From Prevotella sp. (GTDB taxonomy: Bacteria; Bacteroidota; Bacteroidia; Bacteroidales; Bacteroidaceae), in NCBI GenBank assembly GCA_017548385.1, contig JAFZAE010000274.1, forward strand, positions 1 through 44,173: a stretch of DNA of 44,173 nucleotides, read 5' to 3'. The translations under genes were made by a program, and so were the position numbers. Below the pieces are notes generated by a model. That model was given only the letters and a program-made list of their open reading frames with translations. It had not been told where the DNA came from and ran no database searches. This document shows, piece by piece, positions 25,494 to 33,978 of the stretch. The number at the start of each line of letters is the position of its first letter. Positions within the stretch are counted from its first letter, which is position 1.

Positions 25494-28400
25494 AGATAAA
25501 ATCACTAAAAATCCATAATATAGCCTCTGTCGAGGATGCGTTTATCGATTTCGAAGGACAGGTGTTGCGCGGTGACCCTCTATTCCTGATAACAGGCCCC
25601 ACGGGAGCAGGAAAAACTACCATCCTCGACGCTATCTGCTTATCCCTGTTTGGTGATACGCCACGACTGCTTCGTGCTGGTGAGAATAATGCTGTCTTCA
25701 ACGACAAGTTCAACTCCGCCAAGAACAAAGGTCAACACGATGTAAGCCTTATGGAGAACAACTATCTAAAACTGAACAACAAAGGTCAGTTGCTTCGGAG
25801 GGGAACGGGCGAGGGGTTTACTGAACTGATATTTGAGTCAGATGATGGTACACCCTACATGGCAAAATGGTCTGTTTCGAGAACAAGAAATCGTGTGGAT
25901 GGAAAGTTACAGACACCCAAACGTTTGTTGGAGAATTTGACAACTCATTCAACGATAGAAAAAAAAGTGAATGATGAGGTTGTTGCCTTGTTGGGTCTCA
26001 CTTTCGAGGAGTTTTGTCGGACAACGATGTTAGCACAAGGAGAATTCACCAAATTCATCCAAAGCACTTCTAAAGAAAAATCTGATATTCTGGAAAAACT
26101 CACTGGCACAGAAATTTATTCTGAGATTAGCAAGAAAATTGCTGAGATTTTCAGTGAGAAAAAGGGTGATTACGAAAAGAAAAAGGCTTTGGTGGAGGGT
26201 ATTGTTCTATATACCGATGAAGAAAAGGCTGTAAGGCGTCAGGAGATAGATGATCATCAGTCGACCATCGGACATTTGGAGCAGAGATTGTCCATTCTCA
26301 CCACACATCGTGATTGGTTACGTAATGATGCCTTATTGACTCAATCGATTGACGATGCCACACAATCACTTCAGACACTGAAAGCAGAGAAGCAGACAAA
26401 AGAATACCTCTCTGATGAGCAACTAATCACTGACTATGAGACAACTGCACAAGTGCGGGAGCGGTTAAGGGAAATATACGTTCGGAAGCAATCCATCGCA
26501 GCACTTGAGAGTCAAAAAGACGCACTTCGTTCCGAATATGAACGTTTGAATGATGAATTATCTCGACTAACAGAATGGCAGGAGCAAGATAACACGACGC
26601 TCGAAAACCATCAAATGAAACTCGATGCACAGCAAGAATATGCTGCCATGCTTGAAAATGGGGATGCCATTCTGGTGAAATACGACAATTTGCTATCAAA
26701 TGAAAAAAAACTCAAGACTACCCAGAAGAAGCAAACGGAAATGGAGGAAAAACTGCCTCTGTTGAAGGAAAACGTTGAAAAGTGTAGTGAATTATTGCAA
26801 ATTCAGAAAGAGAATGTCAGCAAAAAGGACAAGGAATTGACTGTGGCTAAAACAGCAAGAGACGCGTTAAAACCCACGGAATTAAGTCAGAGGAAAGAAT
26901 CGCTGCATCAAGGGAAAAATTTGATTGTCAAGACCCAGGCTTCTATTGAACAGTTGTCTGTAACTCAGAAAGCATTGGATGACGTTGTTCAAGAAATTCT
27001 GCAGAAACAAGGGCAGCTAGATGAATGTGAGAAAGCGACAGAGCAAGCTGCAAAGGAGTGGGAAAAGGCTCTAAAGGAAAGCAACGAGGCGAATACCATT
27101 TACGAACAATGGCGTGACTCATTGGAGAACAGTTTCAAAATGATTAGGGCTACATTGACAATAGGGCAAACCTGTCCGCTTTGTCAGCAAGAGATTTGTG
27201 TCGAACATGTGGAAGACCCTGACTATGAAAAAATTCTGAAACCTGTGGTGGAACGTAAGGACTATGCTGCAGAAAAGCTACAAGTCGCTTCGTCTGATAT
27301 CACTGCTTGTAGGGCCAAGTTGGTGGAAATCAATGCGTCGCTGACCAACCTGAAAGCCAAAAGAATGTCAGCTGAACAAGCTTTCAAACGGCAGTTATCG
27401 ACCACTGATCAATTGTACTGCCAACTGAAAGGGGAAGAACAGGCGAGTGTTGAAAACCAAGATATAAATCAGGTGTTGGATTTCCTGTGTTCTATGGGCA
27501 ATGATATTGATGTCGAATTGCAGGAAGTTGTTGACAAAGAAGAACTTCTTGCCAAACAGCAGTTTTTCATCGAATCACTCGGAAAAGAAAGAGATTGTTT
27601 GCTGAATAGACAGATAGAAGTCCAAAAAGCCTTAGGGGATGCGGAGAAAGAAATGGCTACTTCGGCCAAAATGCGAGAGATGTTACGCTCAGAAGAGGAA
27701 AACATCATCAACGAAATAAATCAGGCAAGAGAGCAACTACGTCGAGATGTTACATACCAGGACTGGGAACAGCGATGGGCAGACAATCCCCAAGAGTGGA
27801 TGGACTATTTCGGTGGTAATTGTAGGCAATATCGTGAAACTCGTCAACAATGTGAAGTTCTTAAACAAACTGTTGGTATGAGGAACACGTTGCTTGAATC
27901 GGTGAGACAAATCAAACAAAATGTTCTTGTGTTGTTGCCTGGAGTCATCGATGATGCTGTCACCCAAAATGCACGTACAAAAGGAAATGAAAAGACGTTT
28001 CTTAGCAGATGGCAGGTGTTTATCGCTGAAGTTCAGAAATGGCACACCACATTGAAAACAAAAAAAGATGATGTGGTTAGATATGAAAGGATGGTGAGCG
28101 ATTTCTGTCTTGCTCATGCAGATTTGCCCAAGGAACGTGTCATAGAGTTGGACACCATTTCTGCAAAAATTATCAGTCAACTGAAGGATAAGCATGAATC
28201 TCTTGAGAAAGATATCACCATGAAGGAAGGTGCTTTGGCCAAATTGCGTGAACAGCAGAAGAAGCACTTGTCGGAAAAACCTGAGATTAAGGAAGAAGAC
28301 ACCATAGAGAGCATGGAGATGGAGATATCTGTGAAAAACCAGGAAAAAGACAAACATATTCAGGATATAGGACGGTTGAAGAGTGAGTTGTATGAAGACG

Positions 28401-28969
28401 AGTTACGCTCCCGCAAATCTGCCGATGCTATACAACAGATGCAGGAAAGTAAAGCCATAAAAGAGAAGTGGGAAAAGTTTAACGACCTCTTTGGTAGCAC
28501 TGATGGCACTAAGTTCAGCCGCATCGCCCAAAGTTTCATCCTAGGTTATCTGTTGGAGGGCGCAAACCATTATCTTCGACAGTTCACCGACCGCTATGAA
28601 TTGGTATGCAACCCAGGGTCGTTAGTTTTACTTGTACGTGACCGCTACATTAACCAGTCACCTCAGTTTATCAAGATTTTGTCTGGTGGGGAGAGTTTTA
28701 TGGTATCGTTATCATTGGCTTTGGCACTATCTAGGCTCAAAAAACGGAAGGCCAATGTCAATATACTCTTTATCGACGAAGGTTTCGGATCCCTCGATGA
28801 GGAATGTCTTGACTCTGTGATGAACACATTGGAGAAACTCCATCAGATTGGTGGACAGCAAGTAGGTATTATAAGTCATGTGGAAGCCTTAAAAGAACGT
28901 GTCCGAACGCAAATATGTGTGGAACGTATAGACCCGTCAAAGAGCAAAGTGACAGTTGTGGAAAAATAA
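25490..28969 (+). CDS. sbcC: ATPase subunit SbcC
   Basis: SbcC is the Rad50-type SMC-like ATPase that partners SbcD. The 1159-residue protein has the Walker A GPTGAGKT (36-43), two long coiled coils, a central zinc hook CPLC (Cys562 and Cys565), the ABC signature LSGGES near 1064-1069, and Walker B ending Asp1096-Glu1097 in NILFIDEGFGSLDEE. The protein is slightly longer than many bacterial SbcC proteins. No frameshift is seen. Its start overlaps the sbcD stop. It is followed by a 74-base gap with a separate promoter for dnaB. Confidence 0.96.
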   Translation: MKIKSLKIHNIASVEDAFIDFEGQVLRGDPLFLITGPTGAGKTTILDAICLSLFGDTPRLLRAGENNAVFNDKFNSAKNKGQHDVSLMENNYLKLNNKGQLLRRGTGEGFTELIFESDDGTPYMAKWSVSRTRNRVDGKLQTPKRLLENLTTHSTIEKKVNDEVVALLGLTFEEFCRTTMLAQGEFTKFIQSTSKEKSDILEKLTGTEIYSEISKKIAEIFSEKKGDYEKKKALVEGIVLYTDEEKAVRRQEIDDHQSTIGHLEQRLSILTTHRDWLRNDALLTQSIDDATQSLQTLKAEKQTKEYLSDEQLITDYETTAQVRERLREIYVRKQSIAALESQKDALRSEYERLNDELSRLTEWQEQDNTTLENHQMKLDAQQEYAAMLENGDAILVKYDNLLSNEKKLKTTQKKQTEMEEKLPLLKENVEKCSELLQIQKENVSKKDKELTVAKTARDALKPTELSQRKESLHQGKNLIVKTQASIEQLSVTQKALDDVVQEILQKQGQLDECEKATEQAAKEWEKALKESNEANTIYEQWRDSLENSFKMIRATLTIGQTCPLCQQEICVEHVEDPDYEKILKPVVERKDYAAEKLQVASSDITACRAKLVEINASLTNLKAKRMSAEQAFKRQLSTTDQLYCQLKGEEQASVENQDINQVLDFLCSMGNDIDVELQEVVDKEELLAKQQFFIESLGKERDCLLNRQIEVQKALGDAEKEMATSAKMREMLRSEEENIINEINQAREQLRRDVTYQDWEQRWADNPQEWMDYFGGNCRQYRETRQQCEVLKQTVGMRNTLLESVRQIKQNVLVLLPGVIDDAVTQNARTKGNEKTFLSRWQVFIAEVQKWHTTLKTKKDDVVRYERMVSDFCLAHADLPKERVIELDTISAKIISQLKDKHESLEKDITMKEGALAKLREQQKKHLSEKPEIKEEDTIESMEMEISVKNQEKDKHIQDIGRLKSELYEDELRSRKSADAIQQMQESKAIKEKWEKFNDLFGSTDGTKFSRIAQSFILGYLLEGANHYLRQFTDRYELVCNPGSLVLLVRDRYINQSPQFIKILSGGESFMVSLSLALALSRLKKRKANVNILFIDEGFGSLDEECLDSVMNTLEKLHQIGGQQVGIISHVEALKERVRTQICVERIDPSKSKVTVVEK

Positions 28970-29007
28970 AAACATGGATATTTGATGATCATTTGAAAAA
29001 ATAATGC

Positions 29008-29015
29008 TATTTTTG
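29008..29015 (+). promoter_or_regulatory. -7 box of dnaB
   Basis: TATTTTTG matches TAnnTTTG and lies 28 bases before the dnaB ATG. Candidate -33 boxes are TTTG at 28981-28984 (spacing 23, a little long) and TTTG at 28992-28995 (spacing 12, too short). Confidence 0.5.
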
Positions 29016-29043
29016 CATCCGCTAAAAACCAAATGTATCAACT

Positions 29044-30582
29044 ATGCCTGAAAATAACAACACAAATCAAAATCAACAGCGTCTGAAGTCGAAAGGTCCC
29101 ATAGATACAGGATTGGGACATGTACCACCACAATCGTTAGAGACCGAGCGGCTTGTACTCGGCGCATTAATGATTGATAAAGATGCTTTTACAGTGGTGA
29201 GTGAAATCTTGCGTCCAGAGACTTTTTATGAACCCCGCAACCAATATGTCTATGCCGCCATCCAACGCTTGACATTTGATGAGCGACCTGTGGATGTCAT
29301 CACCGTAGTCGAACAGCTTAAGCGTGATGGTACCCTAGAGAAGGTTGGTGGTGAAATCTATGTATACAACCTTACTGAGAATGTCGCTTCTTCTGCCCAT
29401 GTGGAGTATCATTCTCGAATTCTTGCCCAGAAATTCCTTGCCCGCCAACTAATATCCTTTGCCAGTCAGATAGAGACAAAGGCTTTTGATGAGACCAATG
29501 ACATTGATGTCGTCATGCAAGAGGCAGAGGGACTCCTCTTTGAACTTTCTCAGAAAAACATGAAACAGGACTATACCCAAATAGATCCTGTGGTGAAACA
29601 GGCTGTGGAGATTATGCAGAAAGCCGCTTCGAATAAAGGGGGTCTGACAGGTGTTCCCAGTGGTTTTACAAAGTTAGATGATATTACGTCTGGATGGCAA
29701 AAGAGTGACTTGGTGATTATCGCAGGTCGTCCTGCCATGGGTAAGACATCATTTGCACTTTCCATTGCGAAGAATATCGCAGTGGATCACCGTTTGCCCA
29801 TAGCTTTTTTCTCGTTGGAAATGAATAATGTGCAGTTGGTCAACCGTTTGATTTCCAATACATGTGAAATAGAGGGTAAAAAAGTGATGAATGGTCAGTT
29901 GGATGATGCAGATTGGAGTCGTTTCGACAAAAATATTGGTAAGTTGCTTGGTGTCCCTCTATATATCGATGACACGCCGGGTCTTTCTATCTTCGAATTA
30001 CGTACCAAGGCTCGTCGTTTGGTACGCGAGAAGAAAGTTGAACTTATCATGATAGACTATCTTCAGTTGATGAATGCCAATGGCATGAAATTTGGCAACC
30101 GCCAAGAGGAAGTCTCAACCATTAGTCGTTCATTGAAGTCGTTAGCAAAGGAACTCGACATTCCGATTCTTGCACTCTCGCAATTGAATCGTTCGGTGGA
30201 GACTCGTGACAGTTCAACGAATAAAGCAGAAGGAAAGCGTCCACAACTCAGCGACTTGCGTGAATCTGGTGCTATTGAGCAAGATGCAGATATGGTATTG
30301 TTCGTCCATCGTCCGGAGTACTACCATATTTTGCATGATGAAAATGGTAATGACCTGCATGGTATGGCACAGATTATTATCGCAAAGCACCGTAAGGGTG
30401 CAGTGGGTGACGTGCTACTGAATTTCCGTGGAGAATATACACGTTTTGCTAATCCCGAAGACACTTATCTTCCTCCGACTGAAGGAGGTGAAATCATCGG
30501 TTCAAAAATGAATAACACCTTGCCTCCTCCACCTGACAATCCTTTTGATAGTGAGTATCCAGATGATCCATCGTTATATTAG
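29044..30582 (+). CDS. dnaB: Replicative DNA helicase DnaB
   Basis: DnaB is the hexameric helicase that unwinds DNA ahead of the replication fork. The 512-residue protein has the N-terminal primase-interacting domain (PPQSLETERLVLGALMID at about 18-45) and the RecA-like C-terminal domain with Walker A GRPAMGKT (228-235), Walker B-like MIDYLQLM, and the DnaB motif GAIEQDADMVLFVHRPEYY. No intein interrupts it. The C-terminal tail is rich in proline and acidic residues. It has its own promoter after sbcC, so it is probably not strictly dependent on the upstream transcript. Confidence 0.97.
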   Translation: MPENNNTNQNQQRLKSKGPIDTGLGHVPPQSLETERLVLGALMIDKDAFTVVSEILRPETFYEPRNQYVYAAIQRLTFDERPVDVITVVEQLKRDGTLEKVGGEIYVYNLTENVASSAHVEYHSRILAQKFLARQLISFASQIETKAFDETNDIDVVMQEAEGLLFELSQKNMKQDYTQIDPVVKQAVEIMQKAASNKGGLTGVPSGFTKLDDITSGWQKSDLVIIAGRPAMGKTSFALSIAKNIAVDHRLPIAFFSLEMNNVQLVNRLISNTCEIEGKKVMNGQLDDADWSRFDKNIGKLLGVPLYIDDTPGLSIFELRTKARRLVREKKVELIMIDYLQLMNANGMKFGNRQEEVSTISRSLKSLAKELDIPILALSQLNRSVETRDSSTNKAEGKRPQLSDLRESGAIEQDADMVLFVHRPEYYHILHDENGNDLHGMAQIIIAKHRKGAVGDVLLNFRGEYTRFANPEDTYLPPTEGGEIIGSKMNNTLPPPPDNPFDSEYPDDPSLY

Positions 30583-30643
30583 TGGTGAGAGATGAGATAA
30601 ATCTGAACTCCTGTATCTTTTAAACAGCTAAACCAACTCATCT

Positions 30644-31330
30644 ATGAAAAAGTTATTATTTATCTTTTCACTCTTTTCGGTGATTTCATGTGTTAACGCA
30701 CAGTCTGTATCTATTCTAGGTGACTCCTATTCAACTTTCGAGGGATATGTGGAGCCATCTACCAACGAGATGTGGTATTATGAGGAGAATGGTAACAAAA
30801 CAGATGTGAATGATGTCACCGACACATGGTGGTGGCAAGTTATTAATGAAGGGGGATTGAAACTATGTAAGAATAATTCCTATTCTGGCAGCACGATAGG
30901 CTATCGGGGATATGATGGTAATGATTATGCTGCACGGTCTTTTCTAACTAGAATGGATGACTTGGGCTGTCCTGACATCCTCTTTATCTTCGGTGCTACC
31001 AATGATAGTTGGGCTGGGGAACCAGTGGGTGAGTACAAATATGAGGGATGGACAAAGGCCGATTTCTACACCTTCCGACCCGCTATGGCTTATATGCTTC
31101 ATCATGTAAAGCGCCGCTATCCCAACGTACATATCTATTTCCTGCTCAACAGTGAATTACGGGAGGATATCACCAACTCATGTCTAGAGATTTGCCGTCA
31201 TTACGATATATCGTGTATACAACTGCAAGAAATCCACAAAATTAATGGGCATCCATCGGTTAAAGGCATGAAGTCAATCTCACAGCAGATTCTGAAGAGA
31301 TTGAGAGAAGATCAAGTAATAAATAATTAA
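30644..31330 (+). CDS. Secreted SGNH/GDSL-family hydrolase
   Basis: The 228-residue protein has a signal peptide (about 1-19, MKKLLFIFSLFSVISCVNA) and the SGNH blocks: GDS with Ser28 as nucleophile, a block II Gly near 82 (NSYSGSTIG), block III GATND with Asn120, and His203 in NGHPSVKGM. The Asp normally three residues before the His is replaced by Ile200, so a Ser-His dyad or another acid (Glu196 is near) must serve. Such enzymes often remove acetyl or other esters from glycans. Given the CAZyme neighbours this is plausible but unproven. The 61-base gap from dnaB holds only a weak -7-like TATCTTTT. Confidence 0.85.
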   Translation: MKKLLFIFSLFSVISCVNAQSVSILGDSYSTFEGYVEPSTNEMWYYEENGNKTDVNDVTDTWWWQVINEGGLKLCKNNSYSGSTIGYRGYDGNDYAARSFLTRMDDLGCPDILFIFGATNDSWAGEPVGEYKYEGWTKADFYTFRPAMAYMLHHVKRRYPNVHIYFLLNSELREDITNSCLEICRHYDISCIQLQEIHKINGHPSVKGMKSISQQILKRLREDQVINN

Positions 31331-31340
31331 TTATTTTCTA

Positions 31341-31490
31341 ATGCAGAAGTATTCTTCCCCTTCCCAGGTTGATGAATTCCGTCGTGAGGACCTCATCAGA
31401 GTCATTGAACACTCTTTGAGAAAACTCACTCTCCAGGAATTGGAGGCATTGTATTACGACATGTCTACGAAGAACTATATTAACGATTGA
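31341..31490 (+). CDS. Small 49-residue protein, unknown function
   Basis: The ORF runs from ATG 31341 to TGA, 10 bases after the SGNH hydrolase stop on the same strand, and encodes MQKYSSPSQVDEFRREDLIR followed by a helical segment LRKLTLQELEALYYDMSTK. The composition is charged and helix-forming with no signal peptide or membrane segment, so it is likely a cytoplasmic helical protein. The spacing suggests it shares the SGNH transcript. Codon use looks like real coding sequence. I do not recognise a family with a known role. Confidence 0.6.
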   Translation: MQKYSSPSQVDEFRREDLIRVIEHSLRKLTLQELEALYYDMSTKNYIND

Positions 31491-31579
31491 TTTTATACTT
31501 CTTCATTGTCTCAGTGGCAAGTAATATTTTATGGAAAGAGGGTGGTGATAAATAGACAATAAAGGGCACAGTTAACAAC

Positions 31580-31629
31580 ACAGAGACACAGGGAAACAAA
31601 GGAAAAACTCTGTGACTCTGTGTCTCTGT
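31580..31629. terminator. Bidirectional hairpin between convergent genes
   Basis: ACAGAGACACAG (31580-31591) pairs perfectly with CTGTGTCTCTGT (31618-31629), a 12-bp stem with a 26-base loop. A second CTCTGTG inside the loop offers an alternative pairing. It lies between the 49-residue ORF (plus) and a GH43 gene (minus), so it can end both transcripts. The core AGAGACACAG recurs in the hairpin at 40885-40927. Confidence 0.55.
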
Positions 31630-31675
31630 ATTCAAATTATTCGTTTTCCGTTTGGGTGGAAGCTGAATGCCGTTG

Positions 31676-33721
31676 TTAGTTGATCAAGTAGATTTTCTCT
31701 TTGCCCTGATATGTACATTTCACGGTGGCACGCCCTTCTACGATGGGGCTGACCTCAATTTTCACTGATGGGTCTGAGGCCGTGACTTTCAATTTCGAAC
31801 TATCGTTGATAGGTGCATAGACCTGATACCTGATAGCATCTGTCAGGCCATTAGCATTGGAGCAACGAATAGGTGTAGATGGCAAGCTCAAGTTCTTTCC
31901 ATCAGCAGTGATAGTCACGGTGGGCAGGGTGGGGCGCTCACATGCTACACCAGGTTTTGAGAAGCCTATACCCTGTAAGTCAAATAGTCCAATGGGGCGT
32001 TGGGGTTGCATGGGCCTTCCCCAACGTGGTTGGTCGTTCTTAGGCTGCTCTATCTCGGGACCTTCTGCCACCAAATAGATAGCGTGCTTACCATTGAGAC
32101 CCTCTACTGCGGGTACGGCAACCTGATAGGCGGTCAATTGTTGGGGAGCATTGGCAGGTACTTCAATGACACCGATTTCCTTGCCTTTCCATGTGCTATT
32201 AGTGTATGGACCATCCAGCATAACATGGATTTTGAATGCCCCGTGTCCACCAGGAGTGAGGAAAATGTTCAACATGGTACCGTCACCTTTTTGTGCACCA
32301 GCAAAGGCTTTGATACCCTTGGTGTCCTTGGATAGTCCACCAAAGCCAAAATATTTGAATCCAACCACACCTTTATTGGTAATACCGGCTATGTCCATGT
32401 GGTTGTTCCACACGTCATGGTTGTCCTGTAGCCAGTCGTTGCCCGTCATGTAGCAGGCAATGCCGGCAGAATAATACTGATAGGGTGGGAGGCCGAAGAT
32501 ATTGAATCCTTCAGAAGTCACTTCCGCTCCAGTGTATTTGTTTCCGTCGGATGCAGATGCAGTCCATTCATTCTTCTTGTCGTATGGGTCGTAAGCTGTG
32601 ATGGTCACCTTGCCACCATCAGCCACCTTCTTCTTGTCCCACACAATCTTCACAGGAGCAACCATAGCCTGACGGGCATTACCGAATCCACGTGGTGGGC
32701 GATGATAGAAGACATACCACTGACCATTGATTTCCTGCAAAGAACCATGGGTGTTATGAGCGGCATTGGTTGTGGTCAACTTGGAGCCATCCTCGTTAGG
32801 TACAACGCCACGTGAGTCAACCAACACACCGCCACTTCGCCAGGGACCAAGCGGAGAATCCCCATAAGCATAGCGTAGGGCGGAGTTCGTGTTGCCTAGG
32901 CCGTACTCTTTTCCAGAATATCCGCTGAAAACCATCACGTATTTGTTGCCCACCTGTCGGATGGAAGAGGCTTCGAAGAAATTGAAATCGAGTGGGTCCT
33001 GTCCCTTGTAGAGAGCCTTGTACTGGCTACCCTCTTTGTCGAGCAGACGGCCATCGGCACTACTGGCGGGGATGAAGGGATCGATAAGTTCGGTACCTGG
33101 ACGCTTCGAATACATAGTGTTTTGGTCAAGTTCGCAAGCAGTGGAGTGTTGGAAACCATAGAATACGTATGCACGGAAGCCCTTGTCAAAGTCAGGGTCT
33201 TTCTTATCGGTAATATTCTCTATAAACACTGAGGGGTCGAAATCAATCAGTGACCCTGGTACACATTGTCTTCCATCTTCAGTTAGGTTGATGGGGGTGA
33301 AGGGACCGTTGGGACGGTCACCCTTACATACCATAGCCACACGACGCCAGCCACGGGAATGGGGATAGAGATAATAGGTCTTCTTGCCTGTCACTTTGTC
33401 TTTCACTTCCACTAAATCAGGAGCGAACATGGTATCCCACTGCCCATCTACGAAATAGGAAAAGATGGGACCTTCGTCGCGCCATTGACTGAGATCCTCT
33501 ACTGGAGCAGACCACATACGAATGTCATTGCCACAATAGGCGGTGTATGTGATGTCGTGTGAACCAATAATATAAGCGCGGAATTTCCCAGGATTGTCTG
33601 GGTCTTCAAAAACACGGGGTTCTCCATCTGGCAAATGTTCCCAAAGTGGGAGATAGGGATTTTGCGCATTTGCTGCTATAAATGCGAATAGAAACAGAAT
33701 TTGAAATAATAGCCTTTTCAT
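31676..33721 (-). CDS. GH43-like glycosidase with C-terminal CBM6-like module
   Basis: The 681-residue secreted enzyme has a signal peptide (about 1-19, ending ANAQ) and a GH43 propeller (about 25-370). The likely catalytic residues are Asp40 (VFEDP), Asp162 (DFDPSVF) and Glu250 (FFEASS). HNTHGSL is a further active-site segment. Residues about 380-580 look like a CBM6-type beta-sandwich (FKYFGFGG and GKHAIYLVAEG), and a small beta domain ends the protein. The family acts on arabinose- or xylose-containing side chains; the exact substrate cannot be read here. It is divergent from the tandem GH43 gene and shares the 257-base promoter region with it. Confidence 0.9.
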   Translation of the reverse strand: MKRLLFQILFLFAFIAANAQNPYLPLWEHLPDGEPRVFEDPDNPGKFRAYIIGSHDITYTAYCGNDIRMWSAPVEDLSQWRDEGPIFSYFVDGQWDTMFAPDLVEVKDKVTGKKTYYLYPHSRGWRRVAMVCKGDRPNGPFTPINLTEDGRQCVPGSLIDFDPSVFIENITDKKDPDFDKGFRAYVFYGFQHSTACELDQNTMYSKRPGTELIDPFIPASSADGRLLDKEGSQYKALYKGQDPLDFNFFEASSIRQVGNKYVMVFSGYSGKEYGLGNTNSALRYAYGDSPLGPWRSGGVLVDSRGVVPNEDGSKLTTTNAAHNTHGSLQEINGQWYVFYHRPPRGFGNARQAMVAPVKIVWDKKKVADGGKVTITAYDPYDKKNEWTASASDGNKYTGAEVTSEGFNIFGLPPYQYYSAGIACYMTGNDWLQDNHDVWNNHMDIAGITNKGVVGFKYFGFGGLSKDTKGIKAFAGAQKGDGTMLNIFLTPGGHGAFKIHVMLDGPYTNSTWKGKEIGVIEVPANAPQQLTAYQVAVPAVEGLNGKHAIYLVAEGPEIEQPKNDQPRWGRPMQPQRPIGLFDLQGIGFSKPGVACERPTLPTVTITADGKNLSLPSTPIRCSNANGLTDAIRYQVYAPINDSSKLKVTASDPSVKIEVSPIVEGRATVKCTYQGKEKIYLIN

Positions 33722-33726
33722 ATATA

Positions 33727-33746
33727 AGTTTTTAAGTTTGTGAGTT
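33727..33746 (-). repeat. Dispersed leader element, copy 2
   Basis: On the minus strand AACTCACAAACTTAAAAACT lies 5 bases before the ATG of the 681-residue GH43 gene. It differs by one base from the copy at 13375-13394, which also sits directly before a glycosidase start codon. Confidence 0.6.
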
Positions 33747-33774
33747 TATAAGTTTTGAGTGCTTGAGTATTTTG

Positions 33775-33782
33775 CAAATGTA
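33775..33782 (-). promoter_or_regulatory. -7 box of the minus-strand GH43 gene
   Basis: The minus strand reads TACATTTG, matching TAnnTTTG, 53 bases before the ATG. TATG at 33803-33806 stands 20 bases upstream as an imperfect -33 box. The leader would contain the dispersed element at 33727-33746. Confidence 0.5.
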
Positions 33783-33900
33783 TAAATAATAATAAATACA
33801 TACATAAAAAATAGTACACAATTATTTACCATTTTGTTCAGAATGGGTTCATTGTTACAACCGCAAAAAAAAAAGAAACACATCTGCCTCTTTTTTTAAC

Positions 33901-33930
33901 AAAAAAAGAGTAATTTCGCAGAAAAATAAC
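33901..33930 (+). promoter_or_regulatory. Promoter block of the tandem GH43 gene, copy of 6651-6680
   Basis: The block has an A-run, TAATTTCGCA (33911-33920) as a -7 box with one mismatch, then an A-rich stretch ending ATAAC. It matches the PL11 promoter block at 28 of 30 positions although the flanks differ. It ends 48 bases before the ATG at 33979. Confidence 0.6.
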
Positions 33931-33978
33931 CATTTTTGTATTTTAACCCTCCTTATTGATAACGAATTGCAAATCATT

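Noticed and set aside
27737-28357. 206-residue minus-strand ORF inside sbcC
   Set aside because: Phe/Leu-rich antisense frame of a Lys/Glu-rich coiled coil, a common artefact.
29044-30582. Intein in DnaB
   Set aside because: The 512-residue frame is continuous with normal spacing between Walker A and the later motifs; no intein-like insert.
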